64,000 nucleotides of DNA from Gari tellinella (taxonomy: Eukaryota > Mollusca > Bivalvia > Cardiida > Psammobiidae): positions 17,074,540 to 17,138,539 of the forward strand of contig OV277861.1 of assembly GCA_922989275.2 (NCBI GenBank). The letters are read 5' to 3'. Below are positions 1 through 11,420 of the stretch, piece by piece. A model generated the notes under the pieces. The model saw only the letters and a list, made by a program, of their open reading frames with translations. It made no database searches and was not told the DNA's origin. The stretch's first letter is position 1. Each line of letters opens with the position of its first letter. The translations under genes and the position numbers were made by a program.

Positions 1-116
1 TGTCGGTCTATGTCTTACTAAAAGTCCGTGTGACTATGTTTTCAGCTGATTTTTTGAATGGTTGTTCATGTGAATCAACATTTTTACATACAAGTATATT
101 ATAGAAAACATATTAC

Positions 117-195
117 ATGTATACACCGTATAGCAACGACTCCGGAAATAGGTACCAGGCGAAGCGACAGAAGGCCTGTGAAGATACGACTGCGG
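117..195 (+). other. Possible small exon ending at a GTAAGT donor
   Basis: From ATG at 117 the frame reads MYTPYSNDSGNRYQAKRQKA then CEDTTA and meets GTAAGT. Most of it is duplicated in reverse at 4384-4426. No following exon was identified, so this is only suggestive. Confidence 0.2.
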
Positions 196-691
196 GTAAG
201 TAAAATGCAATTTGTGTGGTGGATAGGGAAAATCCAGCATTGTTATGTTTTCAGTTTACTTATAGGATGATAAACCAACCATACGGTTCTCTCTGATTCT
301 CCAAAAAATACACGTTGCTACTTTTTTAACACATAATTCTCGGGCTGGTACATCGAAAAATGTAGTGTGGAACACTAAAATGTATTCGCAATCAATTTCC
401 TTATCATATAATACACAATTTTAAGGATGTGTTGCCATCATGTAACATATAGAATGTCTAGGCAAGTGATGGATCGAGTGTAAGAGTGAAAATGGCTTTG
501 ATATTGATAAAAGAAAACAGCTTTCAGTGTACGGGTAATAGGTTTATGTTTTCCGATAACTGTACTGAGTATAGCTTGAGATATGTACGGCTAATAGCTC
601 TTCAAAATTAAGTCAGAAATTTGACAAACTGAGTATGCTCAGTCTCAAAGCCTGGATTCCGCTGCTGCCATGTCCGACCTATAAACATATA

Positions 692-805
692 TCAATGGCG
701 GACCTGGTTAAGGATTTAAGCACCCTATTTCGATACCAGGAGTCGTAAGTTCAATTCCCCGACGGACCAAGTCCTTTGGATGAGACTTTATAAACGTTTT
801 CCTTC
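692..805 (+). repeat. tRNA-derived SINE head
   Basis: GGCGGACCTGGTTAAGG resembles a pol III box A region, AAGTTCAATTCC a box B, and ACGGACC closes an acceptor-like stem. Then comes CTTTGGATGAGACTTTATAA, like the conserved block after the tRNA part of many molluscan SINEs. It is too degenerate for a functional tRNA. Confidence 0.5.
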
Positions 806-1219
806 TCTGTTATTCTGCTTATAACAAAATTAATGATAAGCAAAACACTCCTTTGCTAGTTTCTTGTTTACTGTGATTTAACTTACTTAAGGTGTAGTTA
901 AGGTTCTTTTCATACGCAGTTCCTATCGGATCCTCTATGTTGGACTCTTTTTTTTCTCTTTGATATATACTTTATTTCTAATATCTATTTGGGCAGTGTA
1001 ATTGTAAACTATTTCTTGGTTTTGCCAGTATTTATCTATCCTAATTTTGACTGTGTTTAGTGTTTAAGCGTTTACGATTTCTTCTGGTAGGCTATTTCAA
1101 AGGTTTGCCGTTCTAACTGTGAAACTGTATTTTCTGATATCTAGGCGCGATGCTTGTGAATAAAGTTTTCTCGAGTTACCTCTACCACCTGGCCTTTAAG
1201 TGCAATTTATCACCTGTCT
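806..1219. other. Non-coding stretch
   Basis: AT-rich sequence with no open frame, repeat or hairpin I recognise. Confidence 0.5.
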
Positions 1220-1223
1220 TTAA

Positions 1224-2291
1224 GGTGGTTCGCGGGTCAGCTTATTCCGTGCTATAATTCTTGAAAACCTTGATTAAATTGAAATATACCATATGGAGAG
1301 TGAAAAATCGTTAAAATAAAAAAGAATTACAGTGCCGGTTTTTTTTCTCACAGGACCATTTGTCGAGAAAAGCTCCATTTTTAATGAACAGGAATATTTT
1401 CTTTATAAAATGATGTAACTCAATAATTTCTGTATATTCAAGTAAACTGTAAAGGGACTATAAGATATTGTGCAAACAAAAATATTTCATGACATATTTT
1501 CTAGAAATATCAATTTCTTAAAAAAGTCAAATTCTGAAAAAGTCACTAAATCTCAAATAACAAAAAATCTAGCCCTTTAACATACACTTATTTTACTCTT
1601 ATTAGATATATATAACTTAATTGTACTAGTCCCAACTATTTAATGAAAATCTACAGTAGAATTTACATTTTATACATGGTTTCCAGAAGTTCTTACAAAA
1701 TGTTACACAAAACGAGTTACCTCCCTTGAGTTCACCTTTTGAATGACGTCAGCTCTAAATAATACCAGAAGTCAAACCTGTAATAAGGGACCATTGAATA
1801 AGTTAGCCTGTAGATTTTTCAAGATAGGTGACTGCTTAATGCATAACAAAAGTAATGCATAAAAGCTCCTTTAAGATCTATCTTTTAGCATTACTTTTGT
1901 CCTGTGTTAAGCTGCCATATATCATATAGACTATATAACCTCACAAACTTTGTCACTTGACTATACTTGCATTTGTCATACAGGCTATAAATCCTTACAA
2001 AATTTAGTTGTCATTTGACAATACTTGCATCTGATATTATTCATTATTACGTGACTAAACATAGCCTGTCCTTTGGTCAATGCGTTATGAATTGACTAGT
2101 CAATAAAAATCGGACAATTTATTTAAAAAAAGATTGTAGCGAGTGGGAATCGAACCTGGAACCTTTGGTTTGCTAGTCAATCACTTTATCAACTGCGCTA
2201 ACAAAGACGACACTGAAGAGTATCAAACTTTTCTTTATGTAAATTTTCTACTATAAGCACGTGCCTATAAGATTATGTGAAAGTCAGTGAT
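1224..2291. mobile_element. T1 element, left copy (right end missing)
   Basis: It starts after TTAA (1220-1223) with GGTGGTTCGCGGGTCAGC and matches 38228-39215 throughout, including a hairpin at about 1838-1905 and a tRNA-like block. The right terminal GAACCACC is absent; similarity ends near 2291. Confidence 0.8.
2137..2212 (-). repeat. tRNA-like (pol III promoter-type) block inside T1
   Basis: On the minus strand, GTTAGCGCAGTTGATAAAG resembles box A and GGTTCGATTCCCACT matches box B. The spacing fits a tRNA-derived SINE head. The equivalent in the other copy is 39074-39150. Confidence 0.6.
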
Positions 2292-2925
2292 TTGACCTTC
2301 AAATAATTGCAACAGAAGTGGTGATTTTGTAAAATAACTACTAATATATGTGTATAACATAGTAAAAGTGTAAAAGAATTACATTTGGACATTAGTGAAA
2401 AGAAAATGTTAACTAATTATTTCCCTTTAAATTTTATGGCCCACATTTTCCACCATAGCCTACCATGCCTTAGTTATAACCGTCAAGGTCGTGTTCTATA
2501 GACATATAATCATTAGGAAAATATAGGATAACTTCATGAAATATGTAAGCTTTCTATTTACTTATAATATGAAAAGTGTTTGAAATATAAGCTGTAATCA
2601 TTATATATATGTTCACAAGTAGATGAGTGTTGTTATACTACAGTGTCAAGGGTTTCCGCAAAGGATAAACAACTCATTGACTTTTGCTAAAAAAAATTAA
2701 CTACGGAAGGTTTTCAGGGTCTAACTTGACAGAATAAGAGCTCAATAATAGCATTATTCGGCGACTGTTCTAATGATTCTGTGGACTGTTTTATTTTTAA
2801 ATAAAACATCATTAAAACTTAGTTTTAATCAATTTCTGTCTTTTAACAGTGTCATGTGGATGGAACAACTAATTTTCTTTAACAAATTTCTTCAAATTGG
2901 GCTGTATGTATTGAATTTGGAGTAA
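2292..2925. other. Non-coding stretch
   Basis: AT-rich sequence with no open frame or repeat assigned. Confidence 0.4.
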
Positions 2926-3162
2926 TTATCTCATGTTTCCACCATTTTGTCCAATGCATGTCGTGAATCGGAGGCGCATGCTGTTAACTTAACGCTGTAA
3001 TAACGGCGCAGGCAAACTGTTCCATTTAATTTGTAACGTTGCTGCTAAGTCATTTACCGTGTTGATTGTGTGATTTGTTCAAACACGACGTCCTAGTTCG
3101 TCCCACATGTGTTCTATAGGATTTAAATCGTGAAAATTCGCAGGCCAGTCTAATATACGCAG
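2926..3162 (-). pseudogene. Tc1/mariner transposase remnant, C-terminal end
   Basis: The minus frame reads LDWPANFHDLNPIEHMWDEL then GRRV, a stop, and later VNSMRLRFTTCIGQNGGNMR, ending TAA. This is the third catalytic acidic region (PIEHxWDELGRRV) and tail of Tc1-like DDE transposases. Two in-frame stops show it is dead. It is cut at about 3155 by the repeat at 3158-3390. Confidence 0.85.
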
Positions 3163-3390
3163 CCAAAACGAAAGTTGCCCACTTGTTACATTTACTTTAC
3201 ATTAAGTAATTTTCAACCTTCGTATCTTTTAAAGTACTTTATCAACTCCTGTTTTGTTTTAAGGTTTAAATACCCATATGATCACCAATGCATTCCAGTA
3301 AAAACAGTCAGGTTAAATGACACATGCAACGAAAATGAAACACTTAAAGTTTGTTCTTATTCAAAGGGAGGTAATTTGATATTGTAATTT
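3158..3390. mobile_element. Partial copy of the TIR element seen at 11421
   Basis: It starts CGCAGCCAAAACGAAAG at a TA in the Tc1 remnant and matches 11421-11650 (ATTCCAGTAAAAAC, GGAGGTA-TTTGATATT). The right part is missing. Confidence 0.7.
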
Positions 3391-3431
3391 TGTCAAAAGT
3401 AATGCATAAAAGCTCCTTTAAGATCTATCTT

Positions 3432-3689
3432 TTAGGCTTCCTTGCAATAGAAGTCTTTTGGCCGTATGTCTGCTTTTGAGACATGGATTTTGTGATTGTT
3501 ATTGTCGATGGTAATAATCCGGCCTTGCTCGCGACACATATCTGGGATGATTTTGAAGCTGGTGGTTGTAATTGAGCTCCCCTTGCATTTTCTGATTTTT
3601 AACTCTTCACTTCCGTGGTTTTCTAAGAGATGTGTGATGGTGTCGCCGAATTGGGTGAAGGCTTCCTTGCAGTAGAAGCAGGAATACAT
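3432..3689 (-). CDS. Exon-like C2H2 zinc-finger fragment, 85 residues
   Basis: The frame opens at ATG (3689) just after a TTTTAG acceptor-like site (3696). Residues 4-25 form C-x2-C-x12-H-x4-H (C4, C7, H20, H25). Next come LKIRKCKGSS and FKIIPDMC, a pattern I have seen in small repeated bivalve families of unknown function that begin with one zinc finger. The frame ends KDFYCKEA, echoing its own start; a short copy of the finger DNA lies at 3436-3452. Adjacent sequence at 3398-3435 is a piece of the 1-kb element found at 1224, so the 3' boundary is rearranged. Function and completeness are unknown. Confidence 0.45.
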   Translation of the reverse strand: MYSCFYCKEAFTQFGDTITHLLENHGSEELKIRKCKGSSITTTSFKIIPDMCREQGRIITIDNNNHKIHVSKADIRPKDFYCKEA

Positions 3690-3699
3690 GTCTGTCTAA

Positions 3700-4383
3700 A
3701 ATGATAACAAAAATAAACATGTAATTACGACTAGGGACATAAAAAACATTGTCAAGTTTGACCGCCTCCTGTGATAAAATTCGGGATCCGCGCATACTTT
3801 TAATTTGTATCATTATTGGATACCTAGTAATACAGACTAAAGCTATTGTCTTAAATATTTCAATTGTTCATAAAATTTACTGAATAGGTCCACGGTCAGT
3901 TGTTTTGATGCAAAACTCTATATTAAAAAGGGGTTTTAATAATTATGGAACAGCTATTCTCCGTACATAAAAGTCCACCATAACTGCTATACTCCGTACA
4001 CAAACACAACTATTCGCCGTACACACCCATAAATATTATTCTGCGGATAACTCCTCACACGATGTATGTAAAATTACAATTTTTTGTACATGAAATGGTA
4101 CAATCATACACTTGGATTCGGCATGAAATCCGTGAATGTATATATGCGTTTGTCCTTAAATAAGATCCTAACATGAAGCAATGATGACTTTTGCTCGGTA
4201 CCAGGGAGGCATTTTATAGCTGTAGTACGACGATCTTACAACGTATACATCAGTTGAAACTATGAGTTATATCAATAAATATATGTGGATCCATGAGTGG
4301 TTCATTTGTGCTGGCTAACTAAATGGAAGTTCAAAATAACAGCGAATTTCATACCTGCTATGTTTGTTTATGTTGATTTTCCT
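3700..4383. other. Non-coding stretch
   Basis: No gene or clear repeat. Short CCGTACAC-type repeats lie at about 3960-4030. Confidence 0.4.
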
Positions 4384-4429
4384 CGCTTCGCCTGGTACCT
4401 ATTTCCGGAGTCGTTGCTATACGGTGGTA

Positions 4430-5960
4430 TAGTAAGCATGCACATTTTCCAATACGTGGGTAATTGTAAGCAAATTACATTCGTTTATGTTACATCTTTA
4501 GATTTTGAATTATATTGTGTAGATTTACTCACATTTGAATAAGATGGAATATCGAGTGCGTTTAATATAATTATGTAAGCATTCGTTATACATTTCTGCG
4601 AATACACAGGTGCAGTCTATATAAATATGTACATTTACTATAAAAACCAAACTGACCATGCAGATATGCAAAAGTTAAATGTGGTGATTGCTAATATGCC
4701 CTCCTTAGCCTCACGCACCTACTGCACGGGCGAAACATTGTTGATTAGCAGACAGTGTAGACCCAGACTAGATATGATCGCAAGTCACGAACACTCCTAT
4801 CAGGATCCAAACTGTTGGCATTCTGATTCTAGGGGATATGTATAAATAACTACGGATGATTATTTACTTAATTATTACATGACTTAGTAAAATGTACACA
4901 CACGTGCGCTGTGAGATTTGGGTGAAAGTAAGCAGATGCACTTTAAAGACAAAAAATGTGTTACACTGCACAGTACACATGTATGTAAACATTGGTCACG
5001 GAAAATAAAGGTTTAACACTTATACTGTATTTTACCAAGGCCTTTGTACTTTGTACATATCGTACATATATCGGTGTGTAAACTGAATGAGTGTACATTG
5101 TATAGCATAAACCTTTAGCACAGCCAGTTTTGCCATGATGATTTAGTGTTGATGAAAATGTGTGCTTGTTTACACATGTACAAGCACATATTTTCCTTAT
5201 CGACACCTTGGTTGTTTTAGCAACATTTATATTGTTGAATACATAATACCAGACTATTTAGTTCGCAGCCTGCCAGTGTAAACTGTACATGTACACATAT
5301 GTCACTTACTTAGTGATGCATTAGATGTTTGATCTATTTTTATATGATTGAGTACATATATATACATGCATGCCAACTCTTGTACATAAACCAAATGAAA
5401 TTTTGTTTGTTTTGAAATATTAATAACAAGTTGGATATTATTTTCTCTGAAACTATTAAATGAGAAAAGCATAACCAAATTGTTATCATTGGTTAGTCTG
5501 CATGATTTGTAAATGTATATGTGTAAAAGAAACAAAACAACAACAACAAAAACACACAAAACTATACGAATTTGTACAAGGACTGTGAGACATTCAGACT
5601 GAAGTGTTTAACCAATTAATTTGGAAAGAGATTCATGTTTCATAAATGAAAACTTTCTACTAGCTCTGATTTTAAAAAAAATATATGTTAGACAACAGTG
5701 AAGACACTCATCAAAAGATTGAATAGCACATCTTTGATAAGTATCCACACTGTTTGTTTATTATTTCTGTGATGGTATTGGGATATACATGAATATCTTG
5801 TTAGAAGCTCTCAAATATAAGCACAGTTTGTTAAGCTAACAAAAATTGTAAATGCATTACCAACTAGATGATGTACTTATTAGTTCAAGTGTCATTGTTT
5901 TTGGAAAGTCTATCGTCTAGCCTGGTTAGCAGAAGACAGAATTTTGGCTTGAATCATGGA
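4430..5960. other. Non-coding AT-rich stretch
   Basis: Only short unsupported frames. The sequence is rich in TATATA and TACATG runs. It lies 3' of the ORF1-like gene, where an ORF2 would be expected, and none is visible. Confidence 0.5.
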
Positions 5961-6908
5961 TTAAACTAGGATTTTTGCAGAGGTCTGTGATTCTTTGTAG
6001 AATATTCTACCATCACTGGTCCAGTATGAGTCAATCTTACCAGCTTTTCTGGTTTCAGATAGTACTTTGACTACGGCCTGTCTTTTCTTGGTAAGATCTT
6101 CTGTAACAAATACGTTAAAATTTCGGCTTCTGAAGTATTTTAATTCGGATTTAGATCTGTATACTCTGTTTTTGATTTTCCATCCTCTAAATTTGCAAAT
6201 TATTTGTACGAAACCACCTTTCACTGCTCCTATTTGATGTGACCTCTCAATATCATCAGTTTGAAGAGGAGGGTTTAGTTTGAGTTTGTTGTTGCAGATG
6301 TCTAGGATGATTTGGTCCGTGTCAACAGTCTCACCTGGCTTAACTGGAACATTGTGGAATCTCAGAGTAGATCTCCTACCGTATTGTTCTAAATCATCGT
6401 GTTTTTGCTCAAGATCACTGAGTTTGGTATTCAGAGTTTGTACTTCATCTTGAAGAACCTTTTGATCTTCTGCCATGTTTTCAATAACTTTCATCTTCTC
6501 CGAGAGAGCCTCTTTCAACGAGTCGATGGTACTGCACTGACTGTCAATTTTATCTAAAAGGGGCTGCATTGCTGTACTAATTAAATTTGACAAATGTGGT
6601 ACAAGTCCATCTACTAATGAAGGTGCAACAGCGGTGATAAAGTCTGGTGTTTGCATAGTGTTCTGGACAATCTGCGTGATATTATATGTCTTGCCTTGAT
6701 GTGCCAAAGTAACTGGGTTGTCAGACACCTGCTCGGAGGTATTTAAGTCCATCAGGTTATCTAAGGAGTTTCTGCGACGGATTGGTTTCGGAGCATTAAC
6801 ATGGCCGCCATTTTCGACCGCCATATTGTCAACAGTGTTGTTTGGACTGACAGTTTCTTCTATGGGTCTTTTACCTGACTGACTAGGTGTTTTTTGCGCT
6901 TTTGGCAT
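5961..6908 (-). CDS. Intact LINE ORF1-like protein (coiled coil plus RRM-like domain)
   Basis: A single-exon 315-residue frame with no ORF2 beside it. Residues 1-70 are polar and disordered. About 105-172 is a heptad-rich coiled coil (LISTAMQPLLDKIDSQ through LQDEVQTLNTKLSDLEQKHD). About 173-265 is RRM-like (QYGRRSTLRFHNVPV, then DDIERSHQIG and GFVQIICKF). A basic C-terminal part (FVTEDLTKKRQAVVKVLSET) follows. This order is that of the RNA-binding ORF1 protein of L1-type non-LTR retrotransposons, which coats element RNA; that role is by family analogy. I see no endonuclease or reverse transcriptase downstream on this strand (0-5960), so it is a solitary ORF1, a 3'-deleted element or a domesticated copy. 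Confidence 0.72.
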   Translation of the reverse strand: MPKAQKTPSQSGKRPIEETVSPNNTVDNMAVENGGHVNAPKPIRRRNSLDNLMDLNTSEQVSDNPVTLAHQGKTYNITQIVQNTMQTPDFITAVAPSLVDGLVPHLSNLISTAMQPLLDKIDSQCSTIDSLKEALSEKMKVIENMAEDQKVLQDEVQTLNTKLSDLEQKHDDLEQYGRRSTLRFHNVPVKPGETVDTDQIILDICNNKLKLNPPLQTDDIERSHQIGAVKGGFVQIICKFRGWKIKNRVYRSKSELKYFRSRNFNVFVTEDLTKKRQAVVKVLSETRKAGKIDSYWTSDGRIFYKESQTSAKILV

Positions 6909-7498
6909 TGCTTATGTGATTTGCGATTACCTTCTGTTCTAATGGTGGTGTACACTACGCGTCAAACTATTTGAACACTTGTGTGTAATGCGCTAGCGAA
7001 GTGCGGGTATACACGGTTCAAATTCCACAACCAAAATTCCAAAAAAGTCCAAAACTTGCGATGTTTAAGTGTTTTCGGCTCACTTTTCTTGCTGCGTATC
7101 GAACATTATGTAACAAAGTGTCGTTCTGCTTTAGTATAACATAGTTTATATCAAGTTTACCATGCAACTGGAATAAAAATCTAGCTCAGTCTTTTTCCAT
7201 GTGTTGCCGCCATGTCATCGGAAGTATTGGTCCACCAATTTATATTTTATACTCGTCGTTTTTATTTTACTCAGTTGTTTTCGACAGCAACACTTATAAA
7301 TGACAAACGGATAAAAGAAAGTCCACAGTTTAACTACTGGTTCATTGTGTTGTCAATGAAACTGACTATTCTGTCAGTAATAATGTCGTTTCGGGCTAAT
7401 GTCAACCTCAACCATTAGTATCATTGATACCTTCCTTTTTCTCAAATAACGTCAACTATGCATGCTAGCTACCGCTGCATCTGAATGACATGCTTACC

Positions 7499-7648
7499 TT
7501 AGATGCAGCGCATCCTACCATGCACCATGCATTTCAGAACGGGAAATTTGTTGGGTTTAAATCGAAGCGACTGTGACTTTATGCAGTGACGGATAACTTG
7601 GTCATAGGCATCAAACGTTTCTTTACAGTAGGTACACCTCAGGTCCAT
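7499..7648 (-). CDS. Exon-like N-terminal zinc-finger fragment, 49 residues
   Basis: The ATG at 7648 follows a TTTCAG site by three bases. The product begins MDLRCTYCKETFDAYDQVIR with C5, C8 and H21 in zinc-finger spacing; the fourth ligand is doubtful. It is similar in design to the fragment at 3432-3689 (CxYCKExF near the N terminus). The frame ends in TAA at 7501-7499, immediately followed by GTAAGC, so either the exon decayed or the true frame differs. No downstream exon was found between here and the ORF1-like gene. Confidence 0.35.
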   Translation of the reverse strand: MDLRCTYCKETFDAYDQVIRHCIKSQSLRFKPNKFPVLKCMVHGRMRCI

Positions 7649-7659
7649 TATCTGAAATG

Positions 7660-8330
7660 GAAGAGAAATGTCGGTAAGAATCTGTATCTTTCAGCATAAC
7701 CTCGGTCAGAATCCGTAACACTATCTGTCCGAATCTGTACCGAAAGGCGCGATCAAAATATCGATAAATTCAGAAGTTTTACAAAACAATTGGAATCGAC
7801 AATTGCTGGAAGTATTGAACAAAATATACACCTTACTTAGGCAATTGAGAAAATAACCGTGACATGCAAATTTATAGGCCTTTTTTCGAAAATTCAAGGA
7901 AATCATTTCAGAAAACTCGATTTTCAATGCAGTTCATCACTTTTACGGATCACTGGCATATATTCAACCAGGGTATACATACATAAGGCGTGGAATTAAT
8001 CGGAACAACAGAAATACACAATATTTATGATATATTTGTTTGATATTAGGCTTGAATTATCTGTTTTTACATACCACCGCTCTACATCTACAACCGCCAT
8101 GGACGGAATCCGCAACACTTGTATGTCTGAAGCTGTACCAAAACTCGTTCTGAAGCACGCCCCATTGTAACGGAGTTGTAAGCGGGTGCTGATACCTTCC
8201 TACTTTTGTGCAGTTCTTGGACTTTATTGTCATAGAGACTTGCTTCTGTTTAATAGACCGAAATTATACCCTCTGCCAAGGCCTAAAGGGAAGTGAGTTG
8301 GTGGTTTTTTATCCCATGTGCTGCCTAGCA
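7660..8330. other. Non-coding stretch
   Basis: No supported gene. A short frame at 7721-7927 has no recognisable similarity. Confidence 0.4.
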
Positions 8331-8445
8331 ACGAATGGGATTTCTTGAAATCATCATCATCTCATATCGTCCCTCATCAAATATCGGCGCTATATGGCAT
8401 ATTTTGTGTCGCAGTGCCATAAAACCCAACTCATCCATCCATCCT
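8331..8445 (+). repeat. SINE/LINE 3' tail of molluscan type
   Basis: GGCGCTATATGGCATATTTT then GTCGCAGTGCCATAAAACCC and AACTCATCCATCCATCC. A diverged relative ends at 43072 (CGCAGTGCAGTAAAACCCAA). The ATCC tail is typical of such elements. Confidence 0.55.
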
Positions 8446-8449
8446 ATTT

Positions 8450-9096
8450 CATAATCTGTTTCATTCTAAAGGACGCCGGTAGATACCAAATAATTTTGGA
8501 TAAAAACAACAACAATAAAATTATAAGAACTAAGATAGCGCAAAAACCGCAGAAATGAAGCTGTTTACAATTCAAACGCAACCAAAAAAAACAATTGTAA
8601 ACTTTATCTTCACCAACTTGACACTTGGGTGCGAAAATGCCGATATGACGTCAATTTGAAATGATTTGAGACAAGAAATATTGACAATGTTTAAGTATTA
8701 CAATGTTCTTAAACACTGTCTCTTACTGATAAAGAAGACATTAAGAAGATAAACAACGCTTCGCTAATCTGAAGCCATCGCTCGTTTTGTTAAAGCGTAT
8801 TAAAGATAATTCCGCAAAACTTCTGCTGAGTTTAAAGGTGAATTCGTGGGAGAAAGGCCCTGAAGCACAACCTCCTCTGAGAAAGGGATTCATTAGCCCA
8901 ACCTCCTTTTGCATTTGCGTTCATACGAAATGAACATCATTTTCGTTAATAATGAAAATGATTGGGGCGTATGTAAGTATCTAGTATTGAACTTAAACTA
9001 GTTAAAATTTAAATAGACATAATATGGCAACACTTTAAAACAAGCAAAAGTAACAATGGCTTAAGAGCCATATCCATAACAATTCAGGATCAACGC
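8450..9096. other. Non-coding stretch
   Basis: Nothing recognised apart from AT-rich sequence. Confidence 0.4.
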
Positions 9097-9348
9097 TTAA
9101 CCCTTTACCTGATAGCCTATTTCTAGTACTTAAGATAGGTGACTACTTAAAGCAGGTTGAAAGTAAAGCAGAATGCGCCTAAGGGCGCATTCTGCTTTAC
9201 TTTCAGCCTGCTTTAAGCTATCATGTGCTATAATCTAGAAAATATTCCCCATAATACATATTCATTACTGATTAAATTGGAACTATTTTCTTCAGCGGAT
9301 GAATAAATCATATCTGCTAAAAGGCGCTTCTATAAGGTAAAGGGTTAA
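9097..9348. mobile_element. M1 element
   Basis: Bounded by TTAA, with ends TTAACCCTTTACC and GGTAAAGGGTTAA and a central hairpin whose apex is AGAATGCGCCTAAGGGCGCA. Flanks ATAGGTGACTACTTAA and TTTAAGCTATCA surround the hairpin. Confidence 0.85.
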
Positions 9349-9349
9349 G

Positions 9350-10105
9350 ATTAATTTTAACAATTCCATTGCATATACATGTATAATATTTTTCTAATAG
9401 ATCTAATTGTATTTAATAATTTCGGTATAATGTAAAAAAAAAGTGTTATAAAAGCGATATACATGTACATAAAAACCACAGCTCAAGTTTCGTAAAACCT
9501 TGTCATGTTAACATGCACCTGCTTTATAAATGTACATCATGCAACATTTGTAGCCCAGCTCCTCGGGCACTTCAAAACACTTACTTTAAATTCACATAAT
9601 TCGGTTAGTTAATACTTACTTCAAATATAGAATATACAAACGTGAAAAACAAATATGTTTAGTTCTTTTGCCCTCAATTATAACACGAATTCGTCATTCC
9701 TGTTAGTGGATTGATAAAATGTCTTCACCTATTGGTACTGTTGAAAAATACATGAGAATACGTTATACAGTCGACATTCGACTACTTAAACTACTTAAAG
9801 ACGCTTAAATGTACTCGCAACCGGATGGTGTACTTGTCAAAATAAAATAAAATACTCAAATAAAAGCAAATTTGTGGCATTTTTTGGCTTCTGACATTAA
9901 AAAAATATGATCGGTCCAAAAAAGTCTCAAGAATCGTCACCGAATCTTAGTTTTTTTAGACATTTCCATCGTTTTTCTATAGCGTTAGCTAACGGTATAT
10001 TTGTTGTTGTTGCTTCTCTACACGGGCTCAGACATAAACCCGAGCCGAATAAAGTACCATCAATCGCTACCAGTGAAGTACGTTAATTCGCTACTTAATA
10101 TACAG
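9350..10105. other. Non-coding stretch
   Basis: AT-rich sequence, no gene. The reading frame starting at 10001 runs into the tRNA-like repeat and is not a gene. Confidence 0.4.
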
Positions 10106-10107
10106 AG

Positions 10108-10195
10108 AGCGCTGGTAGCCGAGGGGATAAAGGCGTTTCCTCACTTTTCATGTTTGTCTCCGCATGGAGGGTCACGGGTTCGAATCCCACCTGAG
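10108..10195 (+). repeat. tRNA-Ser/Leu-like SINE head or pseudo-tRNA
   Basis: GGTAGCCGAGGGGATAAAGG resembles box A and GGGTTCGAATCCC matches box B. The acceptor and T stems do not pair well (ACGGG against CCCAC). A pyrimidine-rich tail with T runs follows. Confidence 0.5.
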
Positions 10196-10870
10196 CTTCT
10201 TCTTTTTCTTTTGAAATGCATTTTTAATAGGATTTATTATCCTAAACTAAATCTTACACATTTATATAAGCATTTGACATATATTTACAAATTACAATTT
10301 TTAATGCTAAATCCGGTTGCGAGCCCCTTTAAGTTGAATTCAACAGTACATGTTTTTAAAAGTAAAATCGTGCCCAAGCAACGTTTTAATTTTAAAACAG
10401 GGGTACATTCGACTTCATCTAGCTAGGTTTATCGATATTAAAATGAAACAGTACTCATAATATTAGAAAGCTAGTTCGTGTCATCGGGGTTCAACTATAT
10501 GCCAATACGCTTTCGCCATTCACCAGATAGTGCACAATCGTAGATAAACCAGGGGGTGTCATCTGTCAGCCTGAGTGACGACTCTGTTAAAGAATTTCTA
10601 AATTACTCTAGGTTGCGTTCAGACAGATGCTATCTTCAGATGACAGTGCAAGTTATGTCAGCACAAACAGAAGTGTCAAGATGTCCGTCAAGTCAAAGAA
10701 CAAACAAAGGCATATAGTTTGCCAATGTTCTACGACATGCCTAATCTTGCGCTCGCTTGACAGATACCGTCTGCAATTGCTATAGTATGCAGTGATTCAC
10801 ACGAAAGGATTTAGAATCGTCTCAAACAATTTGAACATAAATAAGACATTGAAAGTGAGAATTATACCCC

Positions 10871-11115
10871 TTAACAATTTTTTCAGTCGATACTCGATTT
10901 TGCATTAATTGTATTCCTCCACTGAAGAAACCAGTTCTAATGTAAACAGTTATTAATACGTGTGATAAGAACTCTATATTCTAGTAAGTGATAGCGTAAA
11001 GCAGGCTGAATGAAAAGCAGAATGCGCCTTAAGGCACACTCTGCTTTATTTGCAACCTGATTTAAATGGTCACCTCTCTTCAATATTAAAACAGGCTATG
11101 GAGTAAAGGGATTAA
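10871..11115. mobile_element. M1 element, reverse orientation
   Basis: Bounded by TTAA. The hairpin around AGAATGCGCCTTAAGGCACA is imperfect, and ATTCCTCCACTGAAGAA marks the reverse orientation. Confidence 0.75.
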
Positions 11116-11420
11116 CTATTGTTGATAGTTTATACCTTCCACAAGTATATACATTCGTTAAATCTGGATTCAAATAATCTAGTCGTCTGAAAACAGGAAC
11201 TAAATTTGTTTAACATCGTTATGATCAGTAGGAAACAATATATAACTTTGCTTTACAGACATCAGTTTTGAAGCAGACGAAAATTTATAGGGACGATAAT
11301 ACGGTTTGTGATTTTATATTTAGCGTTTATATGTGTAAATGACTAACGCCAGACATGATATAATAAAGACACGATAACACTAGATATTTATGAGTATTCA
11401 TTGTGATGAAATTATATTTA

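Larger units (their letters stand above)
124..4426. repeat. 43-bp perfect inverted repeats 4.2 kb apart
   Basis: Positions 124-166 and 4384-4426 are exact reverse complements (CACCGTATAGCAACGACTCC at the outer left end). Similarity stops sharply at the inner edges. Between them lie a SINE head, a T1 element, a Tc1 remnant and a zinc-finger fragment. They may be ends of a composite element or a local inverted duplication of an exon. Confidence 0.7.

Noticed and set aside
6983..7035. tRNA-like stretch with GGTTCAAATTCC
   Set aside because: Only a box B-like half is visible and no plausible cloverleaf could be drawn.
10108..10195. Functional tRNA gene
   Set aside because: Box A and B are present but the acceptor and T stems do not pair, and the sequence continues into a SINE-like tail.
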